From: Rufibacter sp. LB8
GTDB taxonomy: Bacteria; Bacteroidota; Bacteroidia; Cytophagales; Hymenobacteraceae
Assembly: GCF_014876185.1 (NCBI RefSeq)
Contig: NZ_JADALJ010000001.1
Location: 3,329,501-3,393,500, forward strand
Direction of reading: 5' to 3'
DNA: 64,000 nucleotides
The notes below the pieces were generated by a model. That model saw only the letters and a list, made by a program, of their open reading frames with translations, ran no database searches and was not told the origin of the DNA. Both the position numbers and the translations under genes were made by a program. Positions 1-9,424 of the stretch are shown here, piece after piece (within the stretch, counting starts at the first letter, position 1; each line of letters begins with the position of its first letter).

Positions 1-81
1 AAAGCCAAGAATGCGAAAAACAAGGCTATAGTTAATCCACGGCCAGTAACTTTAAAAAGCCAAATCGCACCTCAGAAGTAG
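1..81 (+). CDS. C-terminal tail of an upstream gene (partial), possibly rbfA
   Basis: An open frame enters the window at base 1 and ends at a TAG at 79-81, giving 26 lysine-rich residues. Only the tail is visible, so no domain can be read. A basic tail in front of a LolC/FtsX-type permease gene fits ribosome-binding factor A, which often lies at this place in Cytophagales; that is an inference from gene order alone. The gap to the next start is 60 bp, so the two genes may be cotranscribed. Confidence 0.35.
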   Translation, partial: KAKNAKNKAIVNPRPVTLKSQIAPQK

Positions 82-141
82 TAAAAACACTTTTAAACGG
101 CTTGCCGTTAACCTCACAACCAACCCCACCAAACCCCAAAG

Positions 142-1365
142 ATGAACGTTGCCCTTCTGATCGCCCGGCGGTACTTCTTCTCCAAGAAGAAGCGCAACAT
201 CATCAACATCATCTCCATCATTGCCATGATTGGCGTGGGCGTGGGTACCATGGCGCTCATTGTGGTGCTGTCGGTGTTCAACGGGCTGGAAGATTTGATC
301 AAGTCCCTCTACGGCAAGTTTGACCCCGAAATAAAAATCACCGCGCTACAGGGCAAATCGTTTGAGGCGAACGCCGATTTTCTGGCCAAGATCAAGAACA
401 CGCCGGGCGTGGCGCTCTACACCGAAGTCATAGAAGATAACTGCCTGCTGCGCTACAATGACCGCCAGATGGTAGTTAAAATCAAAGGCGTGAGCGACAA
501 TTTCTTTCAGCAGAACCAGATTGACTCTGCCATTGTAGACGGCCATTACCGCCTCAAACGCGACAACCAGCAATACGCGCTCATTGGCCGTGGCGTGCAA
601 TACCAATTGTCCATCAGGCCAGAGAACCCATTCTCACCGTTGCAGTTTCTGTACCCCAAGGCTGGCAAGAAAACGGTAATCAACCCAGAGAACGCGTTTA
701 GGCAATTGGGCATTCAGGCGGGCGGCGTGTTCGCCATTGAGCGGCAGTATGACGACCAATACGTGTTTGTGCCCCTGACCTTCGCGCAGGAATTGCTGGG
801 CTATGAAAACAAGCGCACTTCCATTGAAGTCAAAACCAAAAACCCAGACCAAATTGACAAAGTAAAAGCCTCCCTGCAGAAAAGCCTGGGCCCCGACTTT
901 CAGGTGCTCAACAGCGAGGAACAGCACGTGAGTTTGCTGCGCGCCGTGAAAGTGGAGAAACTGTTTGTGTTTGTGACGTTTACCTTTGTCTTGCTCATCG
1001 CCTCTATCAACATTTTCTTCAGCCTCTCTATGCTGGTGCTGGATAAGCAGAAAGACATCGCCATTCTGGCCTCATTGGGTGCCGATGCCGGAACAATTAG
1101 GCGTATATTCCTCTTGGAGGGCGCCATTGTAGCCTTTACCGGTGCAATAGTGGGCTTGGTGGTGGGCGGAGCCATCTGCTGGGCGCAACAGACATTTGGC
1201 ATTGTGTCTATGGGCATGACCACCTCAGTGGTAGAAGCGTACCCGGTGCTTATGCGCCCTTCTGACTTTCTGCTCACGGCCACGGCTATTATTGTGATTA
1301 CGCTGCTGGTGTCCATCAGGCCCGCCCGCAAGGCCGCCGCACTTTCCATCAGAGACAATCTGTAA
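142..1365 (+). CDS. ABC transporter permease, LolC/LolE-FtsX family
   Basis: A 407-residue inner-membrane protein with the MacB/FtsX layout: one membrane helix at about residues 22-47, a large periplasmic domain to about residue 265, then three helices near 270-295, 325-347 and 375-395. In proteobacteria this family works with a LolD ATPase to release lipoproteins from the inner membrane or to drive other periplasmic events. No ATPase gene is adjacent, so the partner is encoded elsewhere. The N-terminus (ARRYFFSKKKRN) is typical of the Bacteroidetes branch. The ATG at 142 is chosen because the first helix follows directly. The exact substrate cannot be read from sequence. Confidence 0.9.
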   Translation: MNVALLIARRYFFSKKKRNIINIISIIAMIGVGVGTMALIVVLSVFNGLEDLIKSLYGKFDPEIKITALQGKSFEANADFLAKIKNTPGVALYTEVIEDNCLLRYNDRQMVVKIKGVSDNFFQQNQIDSAIVDGHYRLKRDNQQYALIGRGVQYQLSIRPENPFSPLQFLYPKAGKKTVINPENAFRQLGIQAGGVFAIERQYDDQYVFVPLTFAQELLGYENKRTSIEVKTKNPDQIDKVKASLQKSLGPDFQVLNSEEQHVSLLRAVKVEKLFVFVTFTFVLLIASINIFFSLSMLVLDKQKDIAILASLGADAGTIRRIFLLEGAIVAFTGAIVGLVVGGAICWAQQTFGIVSMGMTTSVVEAYPVLMRPSDFLLTATAIIVITLLVSIRPARKAAALSIRDNL

Positions 1366-1368
1366 AAG

Positions 1369-1409
1369 CCGTTTTGGGGCTCATTTTCAGAAATGAAGCC
1401 GAAAACGGG
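1369..1409. repeat. PAL palindrome copy 1
   Basis: Starts 3 bp after the permease stop codon. Arms CCGTTTTGGGGCTCATTT and its near-complement around a TTCAG centre. Member of the dispersed palindrome family described in the findings; may serve as a transcript 3' end. Confidence 0.85.
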
Positions 1410-1467
1410 AATTTTATATTCCAACCAATCTTCAAAGCCATTCCATTTCAAACCAGAATAGCGCAGT

Positions 1468-1755
1468 CCCTTCTCCCTCTGGGAGAAGGTTAGGATGAGG
1501 GCGAATTCATATTATAACACGCGCATTCCTGGTTTGTAGGGGCGTATTGCATACGCCCTACACATATCTGATTATATTCCATTTCCCATTGCTGGCCAAA
1601 GAAATCTGTGCACTCAATTTCAGGTGTTAATGCTTTCGCTTTAAGCTGACAGTATTACGGTGGCTAGCGCATTGGGCGTATGCAATACGCCCCTACAATT
1701 CAGGAATGCGTGAATAATTCATCCTCACCCAAGCCCTCTCCCAGAGGGAGAGGGA
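1468..1755. repeat. Nested inverted-repeat element (MITE-like), copy 1
   Basis: A 288-bp non-coding element made of three nested inverted repeats. The outer pair is CCTTCTCCCTCTGGGAGAAGG plus GGATGAGG near 1469-1500, answered at about 1721-1754. The middle pair is CGCATTCCTG / CAGGAATGCG. The inner pair is 1536-1558 and 1674-1696, each carrying a GGGCGTATTGCATACGCCC-type palindrome, with about 115 bp between them. The inner pair recurs at 62088-62212. No open frame is plausible inside. It fills most of the 500-bp gap before the SNF2 gene. Confidence 0.8.
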
Positions 1756-1767
1756 ATTTTTTGCATT

Positions 1768-1808
1768 CCCGTTTTCGGGCTCATTTTCGGAAACGGGGCC
1801 GAAAACGA
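1768..1808. repeat. PAL palindrome copy 2
   Basis: Arms CCCGTTTTCGGGCTCATTTTC and an imperfect partner containing GGGGCCGAAAACG. Lies between the nested element and the SNF2 gene, about 100 bp before the start codon. Confidence 0.75.
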
Positions 1809-1909
1809 GTATTGCTAACTTGAACAGAATCGGCTAAAATTTTTACTATTCTTTGTGGGCGTGCAAAGATTTTGTTGTACTTTCAAGATTGGGATAGTCA
1901 GACTCTACC

Positions 1910-4852
1910 ATGAAAGTATTCACCACGCAGCCTTTTCAAGTAGTTTATTCGCTCTTTGAGCATGAATACCTGGGCTATCTGTTTGAGTCTTTTGTGGTGC
2001 AAGTCAACTCTAAACGCCAGCTCACGCTCCAGCACCAGAACATCTCCAGCAAAAACGCCGCTGAGTTTTCGGCCCGCCTCAATGAAACCGACTATCAACT
2101 CATTGAGCTGATGGACCAGATTCAGCAGGACGCGGTGTTCAAGAAATTTGCCGTAAAGAAAACCACGCTGGCCGACTTCTTCTTCAAGACCTATGACCCC
2201 GCCAAAGGCGACAAGCTGCTGCAGGAAAGCATAGAGCATTACGTGCAGGGCCGCATGTCTAAGATTTTGGATTTGCTGCAGGACAAAATGGTGTTTGTGA
2301 TGGGCAAAGACGGCGAACCTACCTGGAAGAAGCTGCAGATGGCCACTGAAAAAGCCACGGTTTTATTCCACTTCCGGCGCAACGACGAAAACACCCACTA
2401 TTTCCCCACTATTAAGTACAAAGGTGAACTGCTGGAGTTTCAGTATAAAAATGCGGTGTTGGTCTGCAAAGAACCGGCCTGGCTGCTACTCAATGACGTG
2501 CTCTACAGTTTTGAGAAACAGGTAGATGGCAAGAAACTACAGCCGTTTCTGAACAAGAAATTCATTGTGGTGCCGCGCAACGTGGAGGAAAGCTATTACC
2601 GCAAGTTTGTGGCCCCGCTGGTAGAGCAGTTCGACGTGTTCGCCAAAGGTTTCCTGATAAAATCACAGCGCTTTGTGCCGCAGCCGCAGCTCCTGATTTC
2701 TGAACTGGCCATGGCAGAGCCCGCGCCTGTTTTGTTTTCTACCGTTGGCGAGGACGAAGAAGAGGAAAGGCCTAAGAGAGGTTCTTCAGACGGAGACAAA
2801 ATTGTGTTCCAGCTGCAGTTCCAGTACGGCGACTACAATTTGGGCACGCAGGAATCTAAGAAAATCAGTGTGAACGTGGAGAAAACCGAAGACTCTTACG
2901 TGTTTTACCGCCTGCACCGTGACCTGGAACTTGAGCGCTCGTTTCACCGGGAACTGGCCAGCCGTGGCCTGGAAATTAGAAACGGAAAAGCGGTGGTAGA
3001 CAAGCCCAAGGCGTTCGGGTGGCTGAATACTTACGCCAAGGCGCTGGAAGAACTGGGCTTCACGCTGCAGCAGAGCCAAACCGACAAGAACTATTTCATT
3101 GGCGAAACCAGCGTGAGCGTTGGCATCTCGGAGAGTAACGACTGGTTTGATATTTACGGAACGGTCAAATTCGGGCCGTATGAAATTCCGTTCATCAAGC
3201 TCCGGAACCACATTCTCACCAAGCGCCGCGAATACAAGCTGCCCAACGGCCAAATCGCCATCATCCCGGAGGAATGGTTTACGCAGTATCTGGAGCTCTT
3301 CGCGTTTTCTGAGGGCGAGGATGAACTGAAGCTTCGCAAGCACCACCTTTCTCTGGTAAGTGATTTGCAAAACGGAAACCTCGCCAGCGTGACCATGAGC
3401 CGCAAACTGGAGAAGCTCCGCGAGTTTGAGACCGTGGAAGACAAACCAATGCCGCTGGGCTTTAAAGGCGAACTCAGGCCGTACCAGAAAGCAGGCTATA
3501 ACTGGCTTCATTTTGTGCAGGAATTCCACTTCGGGGGTTGTCTGGCCGATGACATGGGCTTGGGGAAAACTGTGCAGACCTTGGCCATGCTGCAACACCG
3601 CAAAGAGAACGGCGCGCAAACGGCCTCATTGCTGGTCATGCCCACGTCTTTGATTTACAATTGGCTGGCCGAGGCCCAGAAGTTTACGCCGCAGCTTCGT
3701 ATTCTCACTTATACGGGCACGTACCGCAACAAAAGTGTGTCGCAGTTCAAGCACTATGACTTGATTCTGACCAGCTACGGAATTGTGCGCCTGGACCACC
3801 AAATCTTGCAGAAATACGTGTTTGACTACGTGATTCTGGACGAAAGCCAGGCCATCAAAAACCCCAATTCCAATACGTCCATCAGCATGCGCGAGCTCAA
3901 GTCCAAGCACCGCCTGATTTTGACCGGTACGCCCGTGGAGAACAGCACCCTGGATTTGTGGAGCCAGATGTCGTTCATCAATCCGGGCTTGTTGGGTACG
4001 CAGAATTTCTTCAAGAAAGAGTTTTTGCGGCCAATTGAAAAGCTGAAAGACGAACACAAAACCCGAAGACTGCACGCCTTGATAAAACCGTTCATTTTGC
4101 GCCGGCATAAAAGCCAGGTGGCCAAAGAACTTCCCGAGAAGATTGAGCACGTGACCTACTGCAAGATGACCGAAGAGCAGGAGCACGCCTACGAGGAAAC
4201 CAAGTCTTACTACCGCAACAAGATTCTGAAGAACATTGAGGAGCACGGCGCGGCCAAAAGTCAGTTCATGCTCTTGCAGGGCTTGATGAAACTCAGGCAG
4301 ATTGCCAACCACCCGCGCATGGCCGACCCTAACTCAGAAGCAGAATCTGGGAAGCTGGGCGAGGTGTTGCGTCTGACCAAGAACGTAGTCAGCAAAGGGC
4401 ACAAGGTGTTAATCTTCAGCCAATTTGTGAAGCATTTAGACATTGTGCGCGCCGCCCTGGATGAACGTAAAATCAAGTACGCCTATCTGGATGGTTCCAC
4501 CAAAGACCGCCAGGCGCAGGTCAACAACTTCCAGAATGACCCCAAACTGCCTATTTTTTTAATTTCGCTCAAAGCCGGGGGCGTGGGCCTCAACCTCACC
4601 GCCGCTGACTATGTGTTCATCCTAGACCCCTGGTGGAACCCCGCCGTAGAGGCCCAAGCCATTGACCGCGCCCACCGCATTGGGCAGCAGAACACCGTCT
4701 TCACCTACAAGTTCATCACTAAGAACAGCGTGGAAGAGAAAATCCTGGCCCTACAAGACAAGAAACTGGCTTTGGTGAATGACTTGATTTCTACGGATGA
4801 AGCCGTGATTAAAAAGCTCACCAAAGAAGATATTGAGAGTCTGTTGACGTAA
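1910..4852 (+). CDS. SNF2/Swi2-family DEAD-like ATP-dependent helicase
   Basis: A 980-residue RapA/SNF2-type protein. The N-terminal ~500 residues form a variable region with an acidic patch (GEDEEEERPKRG) near residue 285. The SNF2 ATPase lobe carries motif I DDMGLGKT at about 546 and motif II DESQ at about 643, followed by RLILTGTPVEN (motif III). The helicase C-terminal lobe ends with the motif V/VI region KAGGVGLNL and QAIDRAHRIGQ near 920. Such proteins translocate on double-stranded DNA and remodel protein-DNA or RNA polymerase complexes; the cellular target here is unknown. All helicase motifs are intact. The gene stands alone with a PAL palindrome 2 bp after its stop. Confidence 0.95.
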   Translation: MKVFTTQPFQVVYSLFEHEYLGYLFESFVVQVNSKRQLTLQHQNISSKNAAEFSARLNETDYQLIELMDQIQQDAVFKKFAVKKTTLADFFFKTYDPAKGDKLLQESIEHYVQGRMSKILDLLQDKMVFVMGKDGEPTWKKLQMATEKATVLFHFRRNDENTHYFPTIKYKGELLEFQYKNAVLVCKEPAWLLLNDVLYSFEKQVDGKKLQPFLNKKFIVVPRNVEESYYRKFVAPLVEQFDVFAKGFLIKSQRFVPQPQLLISELAMAEPAPVLFSTVGEDEEEERPKRGSSDGDKIVFQLQFQYGDYNLGTQESKKISVNVEKTEDSYVFYRLHRDLELERSFHRELASRGLEIRNGKAVVDKPKAFGWLNTYAKALEELGFTLQQSQTDKNYFIGETSVSVGISESNDWFDIYGTVKFGPYEIPFIKLRNHILTKRREYKLPNGQIAIIPEEWFTQYLELFAFSEGEDELKLRKHHLSLVSDLQNGNLASVTMSRKLEKLREFETVEDKPMPLGFKGELRPYQKAGYNWLHFVQEFHFGGCLADDMGLGKTVQTLAMLQHRKENGAQTASLLVMPTSLIYNWLAEAQKFTPQLRILTYTGTYRNKSVSQFKHYDLILTSYGIVRLDHQILQKYVFDYVILDESQAIKNPNSNTSISMRELKSKHRLILTGTPVENSTLDLWSQMSFINPGLLGTQNFFKKEFLRPIEKLKDEHKTRRLHALIKPFILRRHKSQVAKELPEKIEHVTYCKMTEEQEHAYEETKSYYRNKILKNIEEHGAAKSQFMLLQGLMKLRQIANHPRMADPNSEAESGKLGEVLRLTKNVVSKGHKVLIFSQFVKHLDIVRAALDERKIKYAYLDGSTKDRQAQVNNFQNDPKLPIFLISLKAGGVGLNLTAADYVFILDPWWNPAVEAQAIDRAHRIGQQNTVFTYKFITKNSVEEKILALQDKKLALVNDLISTDEAVIKKLTKEDIESLLT

Positions 4853-4853
4853 T

Positions 4854-4892
4854 GCGTTTTGGGCTTTGTTTGGGGAAATGAGACTCAAAACG
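4854..4892. repeat. PAL palindrome copy 3 (degenerate)
   Basis: Begins directly after the SNF2 stop codon. Arms GCGTTTTGGGCTTTGTTT and AAATGAGACTCAAAACG pair imperfectly, the most diverged copy so far. Confidence 0.6.
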
Positions 4893-5062
4893 TAGTAAAC
4901 GATTTAGTTAACAGCTAATCCTCTTCCTTATGTTGTATTCTTGAGGTTGGTTATAAAACATCATAGGAAATCTATAGGTAGTTAATGGGGAAATTGCTGT
5001 TTTTGCTCGGTTAGTCATTTATAGAAATTACATATCAATAACTCTTAACCAGATTTAACCAC

Positions 5063-5788
5063 TTGGCAATAAATACAAAATATTACTTCTGCATTCTTTT
5101 TGCTGTGTCAATGTATCTGACTGCTTGTAATGACGCTACCAAATTGGAGACCGGTGAAAAGTCGCTTGCCACTATGGAGTCAAACGTGGACAGTAGCGAT
5201 ATCTCATCCAGCCTTAGACCCAGCGAAAAGAAATTTCCTGCTACTGGTAAAACTAAAGACAGTTTGGAATTAACAGCACTTGTTAGGGCAGTATATACTT
5301 GGCATGAGACTAAAAGGACAGACGATTTTCCCTATAAATACAGAAAACAGAATGACAGTATTTTCACTGGAATTGACTGGGGGGAATTTAATAAGAACTT
5401 AAAAGAATTCAGGAAAACACAATTATTTTCAGAGGCATTTCTATTGAATCACAAAGACATAGCTGTAAGCATTGATTCCTCTATAAAGAAAACAGACATC
5501 ACTTACAGAAACATACGAGACGGCATAACTATATGGGAGTCAGGCGCAGATGATTGGTGTCTTTGCCAAGATTATCCAGACGATTATTGGGAGTTGATTA
5601 CTATTGATAGCTTAACAGTCAAAAATACCACCGCTTCTTTTTATTGGACTTGGGATAAGAAGTCAAGCCCTAATCAGCATAAAGTTAGAGCAACTGCAAT
5701 CAAATCAGCCGACAAATGGCAGTTAAACTCTTTAGAAGGTTTCAAGCCATTCCTTAATGGATCTGACATTGACACAGCCATGAAATAA
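5063..5788 (+). CDS. Hypothetical lipoprotein
   Basis: A 241-residue protein with an export signal ending in a lipobox (YLTAC, cysteine near residue 22), so it should be an outer-membrane or periplasmic lipoprotein. The frame begins with TTG at 5063; the first in-frame ATG lies at 5110 and would leave almost no signal sequence, so the TTG or another weak start is preferred. The remainder has a WHETKRTDDFPYKY segment and CLCQDYPDDYW near the middle but no family I recognise. Base composition is visibly more AT-rich than the flanking genes, which suggests a recent arrival. It may be related to DUF-type stress lipoproteins; function unknown. Confidence 0.75.
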   Translation: MAINTKYYFCILFAVSMYLTACNDATKLETGEKSLATMESNVDSSDISSSLRPSEKKFPATGKTKDSLELTALVRAVYTWHETKRTDDFPYKYRKQNDSIFTGIDWGEFNKNLKEFRKTQLFSEAFLLNHKDIAVSIDSSIKKTDITYRNIRDGITIWESGADDWCLCQDYPDDYWELITIDSLTVKNTTASFYWTWDKKSSPNQHKVRATAIKSADKWQLNSLEGFKPFLNGSDIDTAMK

Positions 5789-5946
5789 GATGACCTGCTA
5801 ACACCATATAGATTAATAGCCTTGCTTGTCATTGGTAAAAGACCAGATTCTCCAAAATAAATTGTCCCTTTATCAGCAAGCCCAATAAACCCATCTCCCA
5901 AACTTGTAGCCACCTTCCCGGTTATCATGCAAACCACACACCTTGC

Positions 5947-6642
5947 ATGAAAAATTACTTAATCATAGGCGGCTCCTCCGGCATTGGTCAGGCATTAACC
6001 CAACTACTGGCTGCAGAAGGACACCGCGTTTTTGGTACCTATTTCCAAAATGAACCCCAAACTGGAAGTGCTGGTGTCACCTTTCATCCCTTAGACGTAT
6101 TGGCCGACACACTGGATCTTTCCTTTCTACCGGAAACGCTGGACGGCGTGGCGTACTGCCCGGGCAGTGTGAATTTGCTGCCCTTCGCGCGCATAAAACC
6201 AGAGGCGTTTGTGCAGGATTTCCAGTTGCAGGTGGGCGGGGCTATCAAAGTGTTGCAGGCGGTGCTGCCGCGGTTAAAGGCAGCCGGTTTTGCCTCGGTG
6301 GTGTTCTTCTCTACGGTGGCGGTGCAGACAGGCTTTACCTTTCATGCGCAGGTGGCAGCATCTAAAGGTGCTATTGAAGGACTGACCCGCGCTCTGGCAG
6401 CGGAGTTAGCGCCCACTATACGCGTGAACGCCGTGGCGCCCTCTATCACAGACACGCCCCTGGCCGCCAAATTCCTGAACACCGAAGACAAGAAACAAGC
6501 CAATGCCCAGCGCCACCCGCTCAAGAAAATTGGTTCGCCAGAAGACGTGGCTTCGGCCGCCTTGTTTCTATTAACCGATAAATCATCTTGGATGACCGGA
6601 CAAATTCTGGCGATAGATGGCGGCATGTCCAGCATCAGATAA
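5947..6642 (+). CDS. Short-chain dehydrogenase/reductase (SDR), atypical active site
   Basis: A 231-residue Rossmann-fold protein. The cofactor-binding glycine motif GGSSGIG is at residues 8-14 and the structural NAPS-like segment appears as NAVAPS. The catalytic serine is S122 and the lysine K140, but the position where the classical YxxxK tyrosine belongs holds valine (VAASK, V136). The C-terminal TGQILAIDGGMS is standard. SDRs reduce or oxidise carbonyl or alcohol groups with NAD(P)H; without the tyrosine the chemistry may differ or histidine H133 may substitute. The ATG at 5947 places the glycine motif at its normal distance. Substrate unknown. Confidence 0.9.
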   Translation: MKNYLIIGGSSGIGQALTQLLAAEGHRVFGTYFQNEPQTGSAGVTFHPLDVLADTLDLSFLPETLDGVAYCPGSVNLLPFARIKPEAFVQDFQLQVGGAIKVLQAVLPRLKAAGFASVVFFSTVAVQTGFTFHAQVAASKGAIEGLTRALAAELAPTIRVNAVAPSITDTPLAAKFLNTEDKKQANAQRHPLKKIGSPEDVASAALFLLTDKSSWMTGQILAIDGGMSSIR

Positions 6643-6685
6643 CAGCGCAATCAAAATTCTTTCAGATAAAGGCGCTTTGGTATTT

Positions 6686-6726
6686 CCCGTTTTCAGGCTC
6701 ATTTACAGAAATGAGCCCGAAAACGG
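6686..6726. repeat. PAL palindrome copy 4
   Basis: Lies 43 bp after the SDR stop. Arms CCCGTTTTCAGGCTCATTT and AAATGAGCCCGAAAACGG around ACAG. Confidence 0.8.
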
Positions 6727-6874
6727 AATTGCGTTTTCCTGGCGTTCCCTTCTTTATAAATAAAATCACTTAAACAGGCTAGCTCCTCTTGGCATTCTGA
6801 AAGGAAACAGTCATATTTAACATATTCTATATTTCATTCCGCGGTACACCTTCATCCATTTCAAACCACCTCCC

Positions 6875-7504
6875 ATGACCACCACCAAAAACCTCTTGCT
6901 GTGGCTTGCCTTTCTCTGCGTGTTTACGGCCTGCTCAGACAAAGAAGAAGACCCCGCGCCTGAAGAAACCACTACTGCCGCGGCCGGACTGGACTATTTC
7001 CCTACCACTGCGGGTTCTACCTGGTCTTATGAAGGGGATTTGACGTATTCTTACAAGTCATTGGGCACTAAAAAAGTCATCAATGGCAAATCATATACTG
7101 AGTTTGAGCAGAACCAGAACGGTACCATTAGTACAATTTATGTTTTCAAGGAAGCTGGTTCATATACCCTCTATACAGCTGTCGCTGGTGTAGGGAACAT
7201 TGAGTTGACCGTTTTAAAGGAGAACGAGCCCGAAGGCGGTAGCTGGAGCACCACTACTGTAATAAACGGTCTTACTACCAGGTACACGTATACACTTGTA
7301 AAAAAAGGTCTCACCAAAACCGTGTTGGGTAAGGAATATAAAAATGTGATTCAGGTAAAATTGGCGACGGTGGTACTTTTCCAGGGCATGGAGATTCCGT
7401 TTGACCAACCGTTCAATTACTACTTCGCCAAAGGGGTGGGCCAGATCATGTCTGAGTTAGGATCTTCAGGAACGGTTTCGCTCAAAAGCTATACCATCAA
7501 ATAA
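6875..7504 (+). CDS. Hypothetical lipoprotein
   Basis: A 209-residue lipoprotein: signal peptide 1-18, lipobox FTAC, then an acidic stretch (SDKEEDPAPEE) of the kind that acts as a surface-export signal for lipoproteins in Bacteroidetes. The mature part starts with DYFPTTAGSTWSYEG, a pattern seen in many secreted Bacteroidetes proteins of unknown role, and is rich in beta-strand-like alternation. No enzymatic motif is visible. It is the last gene before a strong bidirectional terminator shared with the ABC-F gene on the other strand. Confidence 0.8.
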   Translation: MTTTKNLLLWLAFLCVFTACSDKEEDPAPEETTTAAAGLDYFPTTAGSTWSYEGDLTYSYKSLGTKKVINGKSYTEFEQNQNGTISTIYVFKEAGSYTLYTAVAGVGNIELTVLKENEPEGGSWSTTTVINGLTTRYTYTLVKKGLTKTVLGKEYKNVIQVKLATVVLFQGMEIPFDQPFNYYFAKGVGQIMSELGSSGTVSLKSYTIK

Positions 7505-7512
7505 ACCGTCTA

Positions 7513-7557
7513 TTCCTGTTTTCGGCTTCATTTCTAGAAATGAAGCCGAAAACAGGA
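7513..7557. repeat. PAL palindrome copy 5 (perfect)
   Basis: Starts 8 bp after the lipoprotein stop. Arms CCTGTTTTCGGCTTCATTTC and its exact complement flank a TAG-type centre: a perfect hairpin whose GGCTTC/GAAGCC variant changed on both arms. Confidence 0.85.
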
Positions 7558-7571
7558 ATCCACCAAAATAC

Positions 7572-7606
7572 AGAAGGCCCTTGCTACGCGGTAGCAAGGG
7601 CCTTCT
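7572..7606. terminator. Bidirectional terminator
   Basis: Perfect inverted repeat AGAAGGCCCTTGCTAC / GTAGCAAGGGCCTTCT between two convergent genes (lipoprotein and ABC-F). Short A/T tracts flank both sides. Confidence 0.8.
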
Positions 7607-7628
7607 TCATAACAAACAGTGCAAGTTT

Positions 7629-9272
7629 CTACTTCGCCACGGTACGTTCAATCTCGCGCAGGTTCTCCATTTTCTTGTTGCGCAGGAACCCGTTGATGTC
7701 CTCAAAGTGCTCCCGTATGCGCTTGTTCCCGAACTCAAATACTTTGGTAGCCAAACCGTCCAGGAAATCACGGTCGTGGGAAACCAGGATCAACGTACCG
7801 TCGAAGGATTTGAGAGCGTCTTTGAGTATGTCTTTGGTTTTGATGTCCAGGTGGTTGGTGGGCTCATCCAGAATGAGCAGGTTCACGGGTTGTAAGAGCA
7901 GCTTGATCATGGCTAGACGCGTTTTCTCCCCACCGGAAAGCATTTTTACTTTCTTCTCTACGGCATCGCCGCTGAACATGAAGGCACCTAGCAAATCTTT
8001 GATACGCGTGCGCATGTCGCCCACGGCAATCTGGTCAATGGTCTGGAAAATGGTGAGCTCGCCATCCAGCAAAGAAGCCTGGTTCTGCGCGAAGTAGCCA
8101 ATCATACAGTTATGCCCCAGCTGCAGCTTGCCTTCATAGTCAATCTCGCCCATAATGGCTTTGATGAGCGTAGATTTTCCTTCGCCGTTCTTGCCCACAA
8201 ACGCAATCTTTTCGCCGCGTTCAATGGTGAGCGACGCATCTTTGAACACGGTATGGTCGCCGTATTTTTTGGTGAGTTCCTCTACAATTACCGGGTAATT
8301 ACCGGAGCGCGGCGCCGGCGGAAACTTGAGGTTTAAGGCGCTGGTATCTACTTCGTCTACCTGAATAATCTCAATCTTCTCTAGCATCTTCACCCGTGAC
8401 TGTACCTGCAAGGTCTTGGAATACGTGCCTTTGAACCGGTCAATAAAGCCCTGAATATCAGCTATCTCTTTGGCCTGGTCTTCAAACTGACGCTGCTGCT
8501 GCTCGCGGCGTTCTTTGCGCAACTGTAAATACTGGCTGTAGTTTACTTTATAGTCATAGATGCGGCCCATGGTCACCTCAATGGTGCGGTTGGTGATGTT
8601 GTCCACAAAGGTCTTGTCGTGCGAAATCACAATCACGGCCTTGGCGTTGTTCACCAAGAAATCTTCCAGCCACTGCACAGATTCAATGTCTAAGTGGTTG
8701 GTGGGCTCATCCAGCAAAATCAAATCAGGCTTCTGCAACAAGATCTTGGCCAGTTCAATGCGCATGCGCCAGCCACCGGAGAACTCACTGGTTGACCGCG
8801 TGAAATCTGACCGCAGGAAACCGAGACCCAGAAGCGTTTTCTCCACCTCAGCGTCAAAGTTGATTTCCTCAATGGAGTAGTATTTTTCGCTCAGCTCAGA
8901 GACGTCCTCAATGAGTTTCATGTAGGCGTCAGACTCGTAGTCGGTGCGGGTTTCCAGCTGGTGGTTGAGGTCATCCATCTGGCGTTTCATCTCCAGAATC
9001 TGCCCGAACGCCTTGGACGCTTCCTCAAAAACGGTACTCTCGTCTTTGGTAAGCAAGTGCTGCGGTAAATAGGCAATCACCGCGTCTTTGGGCGCTGACA
9101 CTTTGCCGCGCGTGGGTTTGCTCACGCCGGCAATGATTTTAAGGAGGGTAGATTTACCAGCGCCGTTCTTGCCCATGAGGGCTATGCGGTCGGTTTCATT
9201 GATATTGAAGCCAATGTTGCTGAAAAGGGCCGAGCCGTTAAACTCAACGGTTACTGCGTCAACTGAGATCAT
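7629..9272 (-). CDS. ABC-F family ATP-binding protein
   Basis: A 547-residue soluble protein with two ABC ATPase domains and no membrane helices. The first domain has Walker A GKNGAGKS near residue 35, signature SGGWRM and Walker B LILLDEPTNHLD; the second has GKNGEGKS, signature SGGEKT and LLILDEPTNHLD. Between them is a charged helical linker, and a further charged stretch follows. ABC-F proteins act on ribosomes, for example in translation regulation or antibiotic protection; the sequence resembles the housekeeping Uup/YbiT/EttA-like members more than resistance determinants, but I cannot assign the subgroup. It ends at the bidirectional terminator. Confidence 0.93.
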   Translation of the reverse strand: MISVDAVTVEFNGSALFSNIGFNINETDRIALMGKNGAGKSTLLKIIAGVSKPTRGKVSAPKDAVIAYLPQHLLTKDESTVFEEASKAFGQILEMKRQMDDLNHQLETRTDYESDAYMKLIEDVSELSEKYYSIEEINFDAEVEKTLLGLGFLRSDFTRSTSEFSGGWRMRIELAKILLQKPDLILLDEPTNHLDIESVQWLEDFLVNNAKAVIVISHDKTFVDNITNRTIEVTMGRIYDYKVNYSQYLQLRKERREQQQRQFEDQAKEIADIQGFIDRFKGTYSKTLQVQSRVKMLEKIEIIQVDEVDTSALNLKFPPAPRSGNYPVIVEELTKKYGDHTVFKDASLTIERGEKIAFVGKNGEGKSTLIKAIMGEIDYEGKLQLGHNCMIGYFAQNQASLLDGELTIFQTIDQIAVGDMRTRIKDLLGAFMFSGDAVEKKVKMLSGGEKTRLAMIKLLLQPVNLLILDEPTNHLDIKTKDILKDALKSFDGTLILVSHDRDFLDGLATKVFEFGNKRIREHFEDINGFLRNKKMENLREIERTVAK

Positions 9273-9424
9273 GTAGTTCTGAAATAAGGGGGCAAAGATA
9301 CGAGATTATTTGAGCGCATCTTTTGGAATGGGCATCTCTCTTTCAGACAATTGCCTGCTGCTACAAGTTCACTTGCGCCCATGGCTGGAGATGTGTACCT
9401 TTCCTTGGTAGCTTCTGCCTTCCC

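Noticed and set aside
5674-5937. 87-codon frame on the minus strand overlapping the lipoprotein gene
   Set aside because: Overlaps the 3' end of a better-supported gene with a signal peptide and lipobox.
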